A stretch of 64,000 nt of DNA from CAWKOH01 sp963851245 (GCA_963851245.1 CAWKOH010000005.1:186001-250000), one strand, 5' to 3'. Counted from the stretch's first letter, positions 17,210-25,316 are shown. The notes: generated from the letters alone by a model not told the origin. Translations and numbers: made by a program.

Positions 17210-17491
17210 ATGGGCGATCCCATTACCGGAAGCGAAGACAGGTCGGACGAGGGTGTTCGACCGGTTGGCGTGTCGCCGGAAAGTGCCGGCTTTCTTCCCG
17301 CCTCACCGCCCAGGGCCAGTATCGAGTCCGTAGCTGTCCGGCTGATCGCCACAGCAGGGGTGGTTGGCATCGGCACTGCGATCGGGGCCCTGCTCTCCAC
17401 CGGTCACGTAGCCGGATGGATCATTTCGCTGGTTGTTTCGTTGGTCAGCGTGGTCCTTGCCGCAACTCTCTGGCGTTCCCGGCGACTCTGA
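17210..17491 (+). CDS. Small membrane protein, unknown
   Basis: 93 residues from ATG 17210 (MGDPITGSED). An acidic, disordered N-terminal 40 residues is followed by two hydrophobic segments, VAVRLIATAGVVGIGTAIGALL and WIISLVVSLVSVVLAATLW, ending in RSRRL. No family recognised. The open frame extends upstream to 17066, overlapping the PhoU remnant; the later ATG was chosen because the upstream residues lack character. Confidence 0.5.
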   Translation: MGDPITGSEDRSDEGVRPVGVSPESAGFLPASPPRASIESVAVRLIATAGVVGIGTAIGALLSTGHVAGWIISLVVSLVSVVLAATLWRSRRL

Positions 17492-17636
17492 AGATTCAGC
17501 GGCGCCGGTCAGACATCCAGGTTGAGAGCCGATAAAGGGGGTGGCGTCCCAGTCGTCGTGCCGGTCGGAACACGCCGGGTGTAGCGCAACAGCTCCTGAC
17601 TCTGCAGGACGTGCCAGAACTGGAAGGAGGCGGCGG

Positions 17637-17846
17637 ATGTCCGACGCCGATGATCAGATGGGCGGCCAGGGCGGCCGGACGGGACCGAACCCCGCCGACC
17701 AGACTGACCGCGAACCCGATCCCGTCAAGGGCAACGTAGGTGACCACAACCGGCCAAAGGAGGACGGCGAAAGAGACGGCGACTCCGAGAAGGTGGACCG
17801 AGCCGGCGCCGATTCCTTCCCCGCCAGCGACCCCCCGGGACACTGA
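17637..17846 (+). CDS. Small acidic disordered protein with FPASDPP tail
   Basis: 69 residues, strongly hydrophilic, ending DSFPASDPPGH. This C-terminal motif recurs in short actinobacterial and other bacterial proteins of unknown role. A good AAGGAGG lies 6-7 bases before the ATG, which supports expression. Nearby are several other small membrane or hydrophilic proteins, suggesting a stress-related cluster (inference). Confidence 0.65.
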   Translation: MSDADDQMGGQGGRTGPNPADQTDREPDPVKGNVGDHNRPKEDGERDGDSEKVDRAGADSFPASDPPGH

Positions 17847-18029
17847 TCCCCGGGACACTGATAGCATGAGCACCCTACGCCTCCAGCCGGGTATCCGCTC
17901 TCCCGGCAGGTGCCCGCCCCTCCGCTGCGGCGTTCCGGCTCGCTCGGATTCTCCTGCCGTCACGACATCTGGCAGGTAGGTTCCCCGCGGGTGCAACACC
18001 ATCAGCCGCTTGCAAGCAGGGGGACGAGC

Positions 18030-18173
18030 ATGATCAGGAAACAAGGGCAGGCTCCCACTCCAGTCCGATCCCCGATGGAGCCGGAGTTCCGTCGCTCTCG
18101 GCGTCAAGCCCGAGAATCTCACCTGGTTCTGAAGGAGCACATAAAATCGGTGCTCACGTGGTCGATCTGTTGA
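18030..18173 (+). CDS. Possible 47-residue basic peptide
   Basis: ATG at 18030 preceded by GGGGG at a 6-base distance. The product is Arg/Lys-rich (FRRSRRQARESHLVLKEHIK). No family recognised. It lies upstream of the hairpin at 18209-18232 that could terminate it. The rest of 17847-18208 holds nothing else I can support. Confidence 0.35.
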   Translation: MIRKQGQAPTPVRSPMEPEFRRSRRQARESHLVLKEHIKSVLTWSIC

Positions 18174-18208
18174 CCGTGGTCCCCAAACACGGATCCCCAA
18201 ACGCGGTT

Positions 18209-18232
18209 CAGCGGGCGCCAGGGCGCCCGCTG
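18209..18232. terminator. Strong hairpin, probable bidirectional terminator
   Basis: CAGCGGGCGCC and GGCGCCCGCTG form an 11-pair perfect stem with a two-base loop. It sits between the plus-strand small gene and the convergent DUF6458 gene. No U-run follows, as is common in actinobacteria. Confidence 0.7.
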
Positions 18233-18253
18233 AAGTACAAAAGACTGTTTCGG

Positions 18254-18505
18254 TCAGAACGTTGACTCGTGACGCTCCTCGACGACGGTGCCATTCGGCT
18301 GCCGGTACGTCGAACGGCTCCGGCGACTGCCGCCAAAGCCTCCCCACGATGACCAGAAGATCAGTGACACGACGAATCCAACCACTCCTACGACCATGAG
18401 GATCACCCCGATCGTATGAATATTGAAGTTACTCGACTGGACGCTGGTAGCGAATCTAAGAATCGCACCTATGGCAAATACGACAATACTGGTTCCGACA
18501 CCCAC
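18254..18505 (-). CDS. DUF6458 family small membrane protein
   Basis: 83 residues from GTG 18505, with AAGGAG 8 bases upstream. VGVGTSIVVFAIGAILRFA is the first membrane helix and TIGVILMVVGVVGFVVSLIF the second, followed by WSSWGG and a charged tail (TVVEERHESTF). This layout is that of the actinobacterial DUF6458 proteins. Role unknown. A tiny hydrophobic protein is encoded 90 bp upstream on the same strand. Confidence 0.8.
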   Translation of the reverse strand: MGVGTSIVVFAIGAILRFATSVQSSNFNIHTIGVILMVVGVVGFVVSLIFWSSWGGFGGSRRSRSTYRQPNGTVVEERHESTF

Positions 18506-18593
18506 TGATCTCTCTCCTTGACTCTTGCTATACATCCTTATGTTTCCCCGCACAGAGGCGTATAAACATGGACTTCCCGGTTTACCTACCCGG

Positions 18594-18731
18594 CTAGACC
18601 CGCACCCGCCGGCGACCAACGAGCCAGAGCACCGCGGCGATGACTATCACCCAAAGAATGGGATGTACCACCAGCCCCAAGACTGCGGCGACCACCACTA
18701 TCAATACGGCGATCAGGATATCGAAAAGCAT
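18594..18731 (-). CDS. 45-residue hydrophobic membrane protein
   Basis: Starts MLFDILIAVLIVVVAAVLG, then LVVHPILWVIVIAAVLWLVG and ends in RRRVRV. Two short membrane helices with a basic tail resemble the 'hydrophobic protein' annotated next to stress genes in actinobacteria. GGGAG lies about 8 bases upstream of the ATG. Same orientation as the DUF6458 gene. Confidence 0.65.
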   Translation of the reverse strand: MLFDILIAVLIVVVAAVLGLVVHPILWVIVIAAVLWLVGRRRVRV

Positions 18732-18858
18732 TTAACGCTCCCTAGGTAGATGTCCACCGGGTACGGACCCGGCTTCGCATCTCTAAATACCCATCAGGAG
18801 CCAAACGCAACGCACCGCGTCTTCAGGGCGTGGACGTTGCGTCCGAGGTTGCCGCCAA

Positions 18859-18888
18859 TAGAGCGGTTTGCCGTAGAGCGGTTTGCCG
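18859..18888. repeat. Perfect 15-bp tandem duplication
   Basis: TAGAGCGGTTTGCCG occurs twice back to back, 43 bp outside the stop of the IS110 transposase. It may mark or lie close to an end of the element, or be left from an integration event. Confidence 0.6.
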
Positions 18889-18930
18889 GCTGCCCTGTTC
18901 GGGTAGCACTCAAACACACGGATGACATTG

Positions 18931-20133
18931 TCAAGCAGTCGCAGGCCGTTTTGGTTGCCAGTGGGCGACCACGACTTCGTAGGCCCGTTCGGCTTGGGCG
19001 ACGAGTTCCTTCTCTTGGTCGCGTAGCTGCTTGATGAAGTAGTCGTGGCTGGGACCGGCGACCGGTCCCGGGTGGGGTGTGGCGCCGGCGGCGAGCTCGA
19101 GTTTGCGACGCTTGTGGGCGGTGAGACTGGGCCGGCTGAAGGCGTAGTCCTCGCCGCGGATGACCAGATGCCAGCACAGTACTGCCAGTTTGCGGGCGAC
19201 GGCTACGGTGGCGATCTGGAACCCTCGTCGGTCCTTGACTCGGCGATAGAACGCTCGCAGCGGTCCGGGGGTCCTGGACGCGGCGAAGGCGGCCTCGACC
19301 AGCATCCCCCGTGCTTGGGCCGGCCCGGCCTTGGTGATCCGGCCGTGCGTGGCCGGGCTGTTGCCGGATTGCTTCACTCGGGGGTTCAGCCCGAGATAGC
19401 AGACCAGCTGGTCGGGGGTGTCGAAGCGGGCGAAGTCGCCGACGGCGGCCACCACGGCCATGGCCACGGTGACGTCGATGCCCGGCACGGTCATCAGCCG
19501 GGCGATGACCGGGTCGTCGATCGCTTCGACAGCGATGTCGTGCTCGACCGCGGCTTGTTCCTCGTTGTGGAAGTCGAGCTGGCGCAGCAGGGCTTCGACG
19601 CTGCGCCGCTCATCGGCGGGCAGGGCCTGGGCGGCCAACCATCGCCGTCCCACCCCGGAGAACAGGTCCGCGTGCGGGCAGGTCGGGGCCAGGTTCCTGG
19701 CCAGAATGGCGTGCACCTGGTTCTTGACCCGGGTCCGCTGTTTCACCAGGTGGGTGCGTCGCATTACCAGGCGGCGTCGCATCCTGGTCCGGTCGTCGGC
19801 CACCCAGGTTCCGGGCAGGAAATCGGCGGCCAACAGCTGGGCCAGGATGCGGGCGTCGACCTTGTCGGTCTTGACCTTCGCTTCGGCGATGGCCCGGGTC
19901 TTGCGCGGGTTGGACACCACTACCTTGGCCACCAACGGTCCTAGCAGCGTGGCGATGGCGTCGGAGTTGGTCGTCGCCTCCAAGGCGACCTGGTCGCTGC
20001 GCTGAAGTGTCGCCGCCCACGCCCCCAGGTCTTCGGGGCGGACTCCAATACGGCCCTCGTCTCGGCACAAGCCATTCTCGACAACGGCTATCTGAGCGAA
20101 CGTGCGGTGCACATCCATGCCAATCGATCTCAC
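18931..20133 (-). CDS. IS110-family transposase (DEDD + Transposase_20)
   Basis: 400 residues, the full family length. The N-terminal RuvC-like DEDD domain begins SIGMDVHRTFAQIAVVENG, with VALEATTNSD and KTDKVDARILAQLL supplying the further acidic residues; the Transposase_20 domain follows (LMTVPGIDVTVAMAVVAAVG, YLGLNPRVKQSG) with the catalytic Ser region (ATHGRITKAG). GTG start at 20133. No frame damage, so the element may be active. IS110 enzymes are guided by a bridge RNA made from the element's non-coding end. Confidence 0.92.
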   Translation of the reverse strand: MRSIGMDVHRTFAQIAVVENGLCRDEGRIGVRPEDLGAWAATLQRSDQVALEATTNSDAIATLLGPLVAKVVVSNPRKTRAIAEAKVKTDKVDARILAQLLAADFLPGTWVADDRTRMRRRLVMRRTHLVKQRTRVKNQVHAILARNLAPTCPHADLFSGVGRRWLAAQALPADERRSVEALLRQLDFHNEEQAAVEHDIAVEAIDDPVIARLMTVPGIDVTVAMAVVAAVGDFARFDTPDQLVCYLGLNPRVKQSGNSPATHGRITKAGPAQARGMLVEAAFAASRTPGPLRAFYRRVKDRRGFQIATVAVARKLAVLCWHLVIRGEDYAFSRPSLTAHKRRKLELAAGATPHPGPVAGPSHDYFIKQLRDQEKELVAQAERAYEVVVAHWQPKRPATA

Positions 20134-20270
20134 TGTGTTCTCTCTCCTCTCGAGTTGGATTGAAGGAGTTCGCCGGGCTGAGGACGACAGAAACGGATTC
20201 GCGCTCGCAGCGCAGTCGGGCCAGTCGCTGGGGCGGCCAAGTACTAACGCGACCTCTCAGGTCAAGGTGT
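20134..20270 (-). ncRNA. Candidate IS110 bridge RNA region
   Basis: The DNA immediately 5' of the transposase is non-coding and holds GACCT-GAG-AGGTC (about 20251-20263, read on the minus strand) and GCGCT-CGC-AGCGC (about 20202-20214 region) hairpins. In IS110 elements the bridge RNA comes from this side. Loop-to-target complementarity cannot be assigned without the exact element ends. Confidence 0.35.
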
Positions 20271-20436
20271 AAAGCGGCCTGCCCTGGCTTATCCTCCCTG
20301 ACTCCCCGGACCCGACCCAACCGACCTTACGACCACGGACCGGGACGGGGGGCGCCAGATATGTCATACCTGATACTAAACGGGTAGCGAAAGCTCGAGA
20401 CCCGCGAGAACACGAGAGAACGCTTGGGAGCCATCC

Positions 20437-20610
20437 ATGTCACCGGGTGAGCGATGTGACGCCATCATGAAGATGATCGATGAAGGGCTTCAGGAAGATT
20501 CTGACGCGAACGGGGATCTAGACGACGGTATCCCTGGAAGCCAGCCTGAGGCCGCGACTCTGGCTTCGGATCCGATCGACGGCGCCAATCCTCTCAACTC
20601 AGCGGCGTAA
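20437..20610 (+). CDS. 57-residue acidic protein with EF-hand-like loop
   Basis: ATG at 20437 with GGGAG 7 bases upstream. The middle reads EDSDANGDLDDGIPG, which fits a D-x-D-x-N-G-D calcium-binding loop as in dockerins and EF-hands. The rest is hydrophilic. No signal peptide. Overlaps by 17 bases the 3' end of the opposing small gene. Function unknown; expression is plausible but not proven. Confidence 0.45.
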   Translation: MSPGERCDAIMKMIDEGLQEDSDANGDLDDGIPGSQPEAATLASDPIDGANPLNSAA

Positions 20611-20767
20611 CCTGGTCTTTATCCTTCGAGGCAGCCGCCATGAGGAGAAGCAACGGCGCGGGTTCGGGGGGAATCGGGGGTTCGGGAGCGGGATCGGGCC
20701 AGGGGTCTGGCATGGGGTCAGGGTCGGGCGGTGTCGGGGCGAGGTCGCCGGGCGTGTCGCGCCTCAT
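20594..20767 (-). CDS. 57-residue Pro/Asp-rich small protein
   Basis: Starts MRRDTPGDLAPTPPDPDPMP and continues with PDP/PEP repeats. AAAGGAG lies 6 bases before the ATG, a strong ribosome site, which is why this strand is preferred over the overlapping Gly/Ser-rich frame on the plus strand. Disordered; function unknown. Confidence 0.5.
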   Translation of the reverse strand: MRRDTPGDLAPTPPDPDPMPDPWPDPAPEPPIPPEPAPLLLLMAAASKDKDQVTPLS

Positions 20768-20801
20768 GGCTGCTCCTTTCGATCAATGCGCTTTCACCAC
20801 A

Positions 20802-20828
20802 GAGGCCCCCGAAGAATTCGGGGGCCTC
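20802..20828. terminator. 12-pair perfect hairpin
   Basis: GAGGCCCCCGAA and TTCGGGGGCCTC with a three-base loop. Located just upstream of the Pro-rich minus-strand gene, so it may terminate transcription from either side. No clear U-run. Confidence 0.6.
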
Positions 20829-20934
20829 CGTCGTGGGTATAGACAGCGGTCAAGGGTTGGTCTCCACCTCGACCGGCGCCAACTGACCCGTGCCTAATCT
20901 TTACCCCCTGCTCGCTGACACTAACCGGTCTTCC

Positions 20935-21132
20935 TCAGTTAGCCGGCCCTCCCTGGGCGACCCCAGCCTCTTTCAGCTTCGGCTGCTCGTCGATCGCGAT
21001 CGCCTCGGCTTGGCGTCCAGATTGGGGCTCGTCCATCATGAGATACATCGTGGCGGCAGCGTCTTCCCCACCCAGGGGAGCGCCAATCCCGCTCTTACGA
21101 TCATGGTCCTGGCCGCCAGGGCCGCTGATCAC
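20935..21132 (-). CDS. Doubtful small frame in an otherwise empty 420-base stretch
   Basis: Between the hairpin at 20828 and the SOD start at 21252 the only notable frame is this 65-codon one (GTG start, hydrophilic, containing MYLMMDEPQSGRQAEAIAID). It has no good ribosome site and no recognised family. The remaining bases should include the SOD promoter. Confidence 0.2.
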   Translation of the reverse strand: MISGPGGQDHDRKSGIGAPLGGEDAAATMYLMMDEPQSGRQAEAIAIDEQPKLKEAGVAQGGPAN

Positions 21133-21251
21133 TCGGCGGTCTCGCGTTCGACCGCGGGGACGTGATCGCAGGCAGCTCGGGGGTTTCGACGAAGGGATCC
21201 GGGGTAGAAGAGCCCCGTTCGATGTATTGCGAGTTCAGAAAGGAGTCGACG

Positions 21252-21866
21252 GTGCCTTACACCTTGCCGGATCTGCCGTATGACTACTCGGCCCTGGAGC
21301 CCCATATTTCTGGGCAAATTATTGAGTTGCACCACGATAAGCACCACAAGACCTATGTACAGGACGCCAACGCCACTCTCGAGAAACTCGAGGCGGCCCG
21401 GGCCGCCGACGATTTCGGGGCCATCGTGGGGCTCGAAAAGACATTGGCCTTCAATGTCTCGGGTCATGTCTTGCACTCCACCTACTGGCAGAACATGAGT
21501 CCGGACGGTGGCGGGAAACCGGGAGGGGATTTGGCTGCCGCCATCGATAGCGAGTTCAGATCATTCAAGTCCTTGAGGACCCAGTTGACCGAGGTCACGA
21601 AGACCGTTCAGGGCTCCGGTTGGGGGGCACTGGCATGGGACCCACTCGGCGGTCGTTTGCTTACCGAGCAGATATACGATCATCAGGGGAACGTCGGTCA
21701 GGGAGCAGTGCCGCTACTGGTGATCGACATTTGGGAGCATGCCTTCTATCTGCAGTACAAGAACGTGAAGGCCGACTACATCGACGCCTTCTGGAACCTG
21801 GTGAATTGGCCGGATGTGGAAAGGCGTTTTGATTCGGCACAAGCGCTGACGGGTGTGGGGGTTTAG
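21252..21866 (+). CDS. Fe/Mn superoxide dismutase
   Basis: 204 residues from GTG 21252, with AAAGGAG 7 bases upstream. YTLPDLPYDYSALEPHISG and ELHHDKHHKTYVQDAN begin the protein; metal ligands are the His of ELHHDKHH, the His in VSGHVLHSTYW, and Asp/His of DIWEHAFYLQY. Converts superoxide to oxygen and peroxide in the cytoplasm. It is followed by a small hydrophilic gene and a stress-signalling module, forming an apparent stress cluster. Confidence 0.95.
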   Translation: MPYTLPDLPYDYSALEPHISGQIIELHHDKHHKTYVQDANATLEKLEAARAADDFGAIVGLEKTLAFNVSGHVLHSTYWQNMSPDGGGKPGGDLAAAIDSEFRSFKSLRTQLTEVTKTVQGSGWGALAWDPLGGRLLTEQIYDHQGNVGQGAVPLLVIDIWEHAFYLQYKNVKADYIDAFWNLVNWPDVERRFDSAQALTGVGV

Positions 21867-21928
21867 AGACCAGTGCGACCTGGTCCAGCGGCGAATGCTG
21901 CCAACTCCATGAAAAGGAGGCCGTAGGC

Positions 21929-22165
21929 ATGGCGAAGAGGGATCAAAAGACTGGTCAGACGAAGAACATGGCGAACGAGGAGCACGATGAGCGTGCATCG
22001 CTGGAGGCCGAGAGACGCATGACGCTGCGCGAAGACGCCGGCTCGGATGATCAAGCAGAGCCGGAGAGAGAGGTTGGGGCGTCCGCCGGGATGGACAGCG
22101 AGCACGAACCCGGAGCCCTGGAAGAGGCGTCGGAACGGATGTTGTTGAGGCGCGATCGGAAGTGA
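21929..22165 (+). CDS. Small hydrophilic protein, unknown
   Basis: 78 residues, highly charged (EHDERASLEAERRMTLRED, DSEHEPGALEEASERMLLR), probably helical or disordered. A strong AAGGAGG lies 8-9 bases before the ATG. Sits between superoxide dismutase and the anti-sigma kinase, so a stress role is possible. No family recognised. Confidence 0.65.
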   Translation: MAKRDQKTGQTKNMANEEHDERASLEAERRMTLREDAGSDDQAEPEREVGASAGMDSEHEPGALEEASERMLLRRDRK

Positions 22166-22268
22166 CGCGCCATTTCCGGCGCCAGGCGCGGAATGCAGGG
22201 TGGGAATGCTGAACTACTAGAGCGGTCGTTTAGCGTGTCCACGACCATTCCGGGGTAGGAAAGAGCCG

Positions 22269-22667
22269 GTGGTCGAAAATGGCGGACAATGCGACTCCCG
22301 AGTTTTCCCCCCGGGCGAGGCTAGCGTGCCCGCAGGCCGCCGCTGGGCTCATCGAGTGCTGGCCGCCTGGGGGATGGGTTCCTCGGACGCGGAGCTGGCG
22401 TTCAACGAGATGGTCACTAACGCCGTGGTGCACGGATCGGGTGACATCCAGGCTGTCTTGACCTGCCTAGGCTCGGGTGTTCGTCTCGAGGTTCACGATC
22501 AGGGCGGGGTGAAACAGATCGTTCGTCGTCAGATACCCGTCGACCGCCCGGGAGGTCGGGGCCTCGACATCATCAGCCGGGTCTCTACGACCTGGGGTTG
22601 GGATCAGGGCGAGGCTGAGGGCACGACTATATGGGCTGAAGTGCCAGAGACAGCTATCGAAATCTGA
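22269..22667 (+). CDS. Anti-sigma-factor-type histidine-kinase-like ATPase (RsbW-like)
   Basis: 132 residues from GTG 22269. The GHKL ATPase motifs are present: ELAFNEMVTNAVVHGSG (N box), VRLEVHDQGG (G1) and DRPGGRGLDIISRVST (G2). Such stand-alone domains phosphorylate STAS anti-anti-sigma factors and bind sigma factors. Its stop overlaps the ATG of the following phosphatase gene, and a STAS protein follows, giving a complete partner-switching set. The cognate sigma factor is not in the window. Confidence 0.85.
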   Translation: MVENGGQCDSRVFPPGEASVPAGRRWAHRVLAAWGMGSSDAELAFNEMVTNAVVHGSGDIQAVLTCLGSGVRLEVHDQGGVKQIVRRQIPVDRPGGRGLDIISRVSTTWGWDQGEAEGTTIWAEVPETAIEI

Positions 22668-24421
22668 TGTCAAAGCAGGGTCTCGAGAGTCTCCCGCGGT
22701 CTGCTTCGCACCTACGGCCTATCCACTCTCCGGGATGGGCACGGGGTAGCATGCGATTTCTGATGGGGAACGTCTCCGACCCGATAGAGCATCTGCTCGA
22801 GGGATTGCTGTCGGTGACCGACTCGGCCCTCACTGGGCTCAAGGTCGAGGACCTTCTGATAGAGCTGCTCATACGGGTACGTGAAGTGCTCGAAGCAGAC
22901 ACGGCTGCTGTTCTTTTGCTCGACCGCGAATCAAACGAGCTGGTGGCTACCGCGGCATGCGGCATCGAGGATGAGGTCCGGCAGGGAGTGCGGGTACCCT
23001 TCGGGCATGGTTTTGCCGGCCGCATCGCGGAGCAGAGGCAGCCCGTAAATCTCCGCAAAGTTGATGTGACCACGGTGAGCAACCCCATCCTGTGGGAGAA
23101 GGGCATACGGGTTATGCTCGGCGTGCCTCTGATGGCCGAAGACCAGGTCTTAGGAGTGCTGCACGTGGGCCGGCTCGACGACCGCCCATTCACCGCCGGC
23201 GACACCGAGCTTCTTCGCGTCGTGGCCGAGCGGGTGGCCGGGGCGACGCAGACCCGGCTGCTCGCGGTGGAGCGCGCCGCGGCCTCGCTCCTGGAGCGAA
23301 GTCTGCTCCCGGGCCGGCTGCCTCGCTGTCCCGGTCTGGAGTTGGCAGCGAGATACCTGACTCCCGAAGATCGCAGCGTAGGCGGCGACTGGTACGACGT
23401 CTTTGTTCTGCCCTCCGGTGATCTCTGGGTTGTGACCGGCGATGTGGCGGGTCACGGTCTTCCGGCCGCGGTTGTCATGGGCCGCGTCCGCAGCGCCCTG
23501 CGTGCCTACGCGCTCGTGTCTGATTCACCCGAGGCTGCCCTGGAGTTGACGGACCGCAAAGTGCTGCATTTCGAGATGGGCACCATGGTCACCGCCGTAT
23601 GCGCCACGAGCGCGCCACCCTACCGCTCGTTCAGGGTCGCGTCCGCCGGTCACCTACCTCCTGTGGTCGCGGCACCGGACGGGTCGGCGTGGCTGGTCGA
23701 ACTTCCCTTGGGTGAGCCGCTCGGTATCAGACCTGGTGTCCGGCGCTCATCCGCAACCTTCGACCTCCCCGACGGTGCGGCCATGCTTCTCTATACCGAC
23801 GGGTTGATAGAGAGACGTGATGAGCCCCTGGACGAGAGTCTCGAGCGGCTCCGGACCCACTTTGAGCCCGAGTCGCCCCACCTGGCTTGCCGCGACCTGC
23901 TGCGTACCTTCCTTGGTTCCCGACCGCCAACGGATGACGTGGCGATGGTGGCCATCCGGCGGGTGGTAGAGCCCGGAGCCGACGCGGCCACAGCGGCGGC
24001 AGCCCTGGCGTCCGAAGCGGTGACGCGGTACTCAGCGGAGTTCACAGACGACGTCGAGAGCGTGGCCAGGGCCCGCCACTGGGTTTCCGGTGTGCTGGCC
24101 GAGAACGGGCAGAGCAGCCGAGCGGACACGGTCTGCCTGCTCGTCAGCGAGCGGGCGACCAACTCCCTGCGTCACGCCCACAGCCCCTTCGAGGTGTCGG
24201 TAGAGGTCGGTGGAACGGAACTGGTGGTCGAGGTCATGGATCACTCCCGGGAGCTCCCCATCAAGGCCGGACCGCGGGATGACTTCGGTGGGAAGGGGCT
24301 CCTGTTCATGGATATCCTTGCTGACGGCTGGGGAAGTCGCCTCGTCCCGGGGGGGAAGATCGTCTTCTTCACGCTCGACCTTCAGGCGCCTATAGGAGTG
24401 AACAATGACGGATCCCGGTAA
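22667..24421 (+). CDS. GAF - PP2C (SpoIIE/RsbU) phosphatase - HATPase protein
   Basis: 584 residues. A GAF sensor domain covers about 40-200 (LLDRESNELVATAACGI, IRVMLGVPLMAEDQVLGVLHVG). The SpoIIE phosphatase domain follows (VGGDWYDVFVLPSGDLWVV, GDVAGHGLPAAVVMGRVR, DGAAMLLYTDGLIERRDE, TDDVAMVAIRR) with the metal-binding Asp residues. A C-terminal GHKL domain (CLLVSERATNSLRHAHSPF, DDFGGKGLLFMDIL) adds a kinase-like module. One protein thus joins sensor, phosphatase and kinase for STAS targets. It overlaps the next STAS gene by 17 bases. Confidence 0.92.
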   Translation: MSKQGLESLPRSASHLRPIHSPGWARGSMRFLMGNVSDPIEHLLEGLLSVTDSALTGLKVEDLLIELLIRVREVLEADTAAVLLLDRESNELVATAACGIEDEVRQGVRVPFGHGFAGRIAEQRQPVNLRKVDVTTVSNPILWEKGIRVMLGVPLMAEDQVLGVLHVGRLDDRPFTAGDTELLRVVAERVAGATQTRLLAVERAAASLLERSLLPGRLPRCPGLELAARYLTPEDRSVGGDWYDVFVLPSGDLWVVTGDVAGHGLPAAVVMGRVRSALRAYALVSDSPEAALELTDRKVLHFEMGTMVTAVCATSAPPYRSFRVASAGHLPPVVAAPDGSAWLVELPLGEPLGIRPGVRRSSATFDLPDGAAMLLYTDGLIERRDEPLDESLERLRTHFEPESPHLACRDLLRTFLGSRPPTDDVAMVAIRRVVEPGADAATAAAALASEAVTRYSAEFTDDVESVARARHWVSGVLAENGQSSRADTVCLLVSERATNSLRHAHSPFEVSVEVGGTELVVEVMDHSRELPIKAGPRDDFGGKGLLFMDILADGWGSRLVPGGKIVFFTLDLQAPIGVNNDGSR

Positions 24422-24737
24422 CCCGGGCGACCTGCAAGTGTCGGTTCGATCCGAAGGGCCCGACCTCTGGGTCGAAGCCGCGGGCGAAGTCGACATATCC
24501 ACGTCACCGCGATGGGAGAAGGCCATCAGCGACGGAGTTGCCTCCAAGCCGGGCCGGCTATATATCGATATGCACCGCGTTTCGTTCATCGACTCGTCGG
24601 GGTTAGCGGTTCTCGTCCGCTGTCACGCACTAGCTGATAGGCAGGATTGTCAGCTGATCGTCCATGCCCCCAGCCGCCAGGTGGACCGATTATTGGTTCT
24701 GGCCGGACTGAGCCAGCACCTGACGATCGAAGCCTGA
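24405..24737 (+). CDS. STAS-domain anti-anti-sigma factor (RsbV-like)
   Basis: 110 residues. VEAAGEVDISTSPRWEKAI and LYIDMHRVSFIDSSGLAVLV are the STAS core; the Ser of DSSGL is the phosphorylated residue. When dephosphorylated it releases the sigma factor by binding the anti-sigma kinase. Overlaps the phosphatase gene, so all three genes at 22269-24737 are likely one operon. Confidence 0.93.
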   Translation: MTDPGNPGDLQVSVRSEGPDLWVEAAGEVDISTSPRWEKAISDGVASKPGRLYIDMHRVSFIDSSGLAVLVRCHALADRQDCQLIVHAPSRQVDRLLVLAGLSQHLTIEA

Positions 24738-24765
24738 TTCTCCCATCGGGCCCTTGGGGGCTGGT

Positions 24766-25099
24766 TCAGGGGGAAGGGGGCCGAACCACTCGGAAGACGT
24801 CGTGGTCGGCGGCGGCGGTCCCGAGCCGCCCGAGCAGGGTGGTGGTGATCTCCGGCTTCACCCGCTGAGTGATCGACCACAAGAACAACCCGTAGACGAT
24901 GCCGCGGCACCGGCGGGGTCTCGGCGCACTCGATCCGGAAGAAGGCGTTGGTCGAGATCCGGGTCATTACCGGTCCGGGTATCACGTGCGTGACTCTTGT
25001 TGCGGGGTAGCGGCTCTGCAAGGCCCGGCTCAGCCACTCCGGCGACAGAAGTTCCGCCAGGGTTTCGGGAACCCTTACTGCGCCTTCCCGGTTTGTCAA
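24766..25099 (-). pseudogene. Phosphotransferase (APH/choline-kinase-like) gene with large internal deletion
   Basis: The 5' part encodes TLAELLSPEWLSRALQSRYP and VMTRISTNAFFRIE, the N-terminus of an aminoglycoside-phosphotransferase-like protein. About 30 bases further, in another frame, GIVYGLFLWSITQRVKPEIT and LLGRLGTAAADHDVFRVV form the C-terminus of the same type of protein. The middle with the Brenner motif, some 250-270 residues, is missing. Non-functional as read; an assembly join is an alternative. Confidence 0.65.
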
Positions 25100-25316
25100 C
25101 GGCCCCCCGTTCGCGCCTGGGCCGCGAGTAAGCGGCCGGAAACATCATTCTACAAGCGCATTCATTCGCATTCTAGGGCTGATGCCGACCGGGCCCTTGA
25201 CGGATAGCTCGTACTCTGGAACAGTAGAACTGTGCTCTACGGGGCTGGGGGCGGGCGAACCAGGTGACCACGGCCGAGACGTTGGCCTGCGACTTAGAAG
25301 GAGCGTGAGGACACAC

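Larger units (their letters stand above)
18859..20270 (-). mobile_element. IS110-family insertion sequence (ends not resolved)
   Basis: Defined by the transposase at 18931-20133 plus flanking non-coding DNA. IS110 elements usually lack terminal inverted repeats and make no obvious target duplication, so exact ends cannot be read by eye; the stated limits are approximate. The non-coding side upstream of the transposase contains two hairpins compatible with a bridge RNA. Confidence 0.6.

Noticed and set aside
17496..18347. 283-codon minus-strand frame
   Set aside because: It runs antisense over small genes with good ribosome sites, crosses a strong hairpin and has no domain signal.
19045..19944. 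299-codon plus-strand frame opposite the transposase
   Set aside because: Gly-rich shadow of the intact IS110 transposase.
20200..20216. Possible SECIS copy near the IS element sharing GCGCTCGCAGCGCAGT with 11113-11128
   Set aside because: No coding frame with an in-frame UGA is present there; the shared 16 bases are a simple GC palindrome and probably coincidental.
20640..20897. Gly/Ser-rich 85-residue plus-strand protein
   Set aside because: It reads through a terminator-like hairpin, and the opposite strand has the better ribosome site; composition is a mirror of the Pro/Asp repeats.
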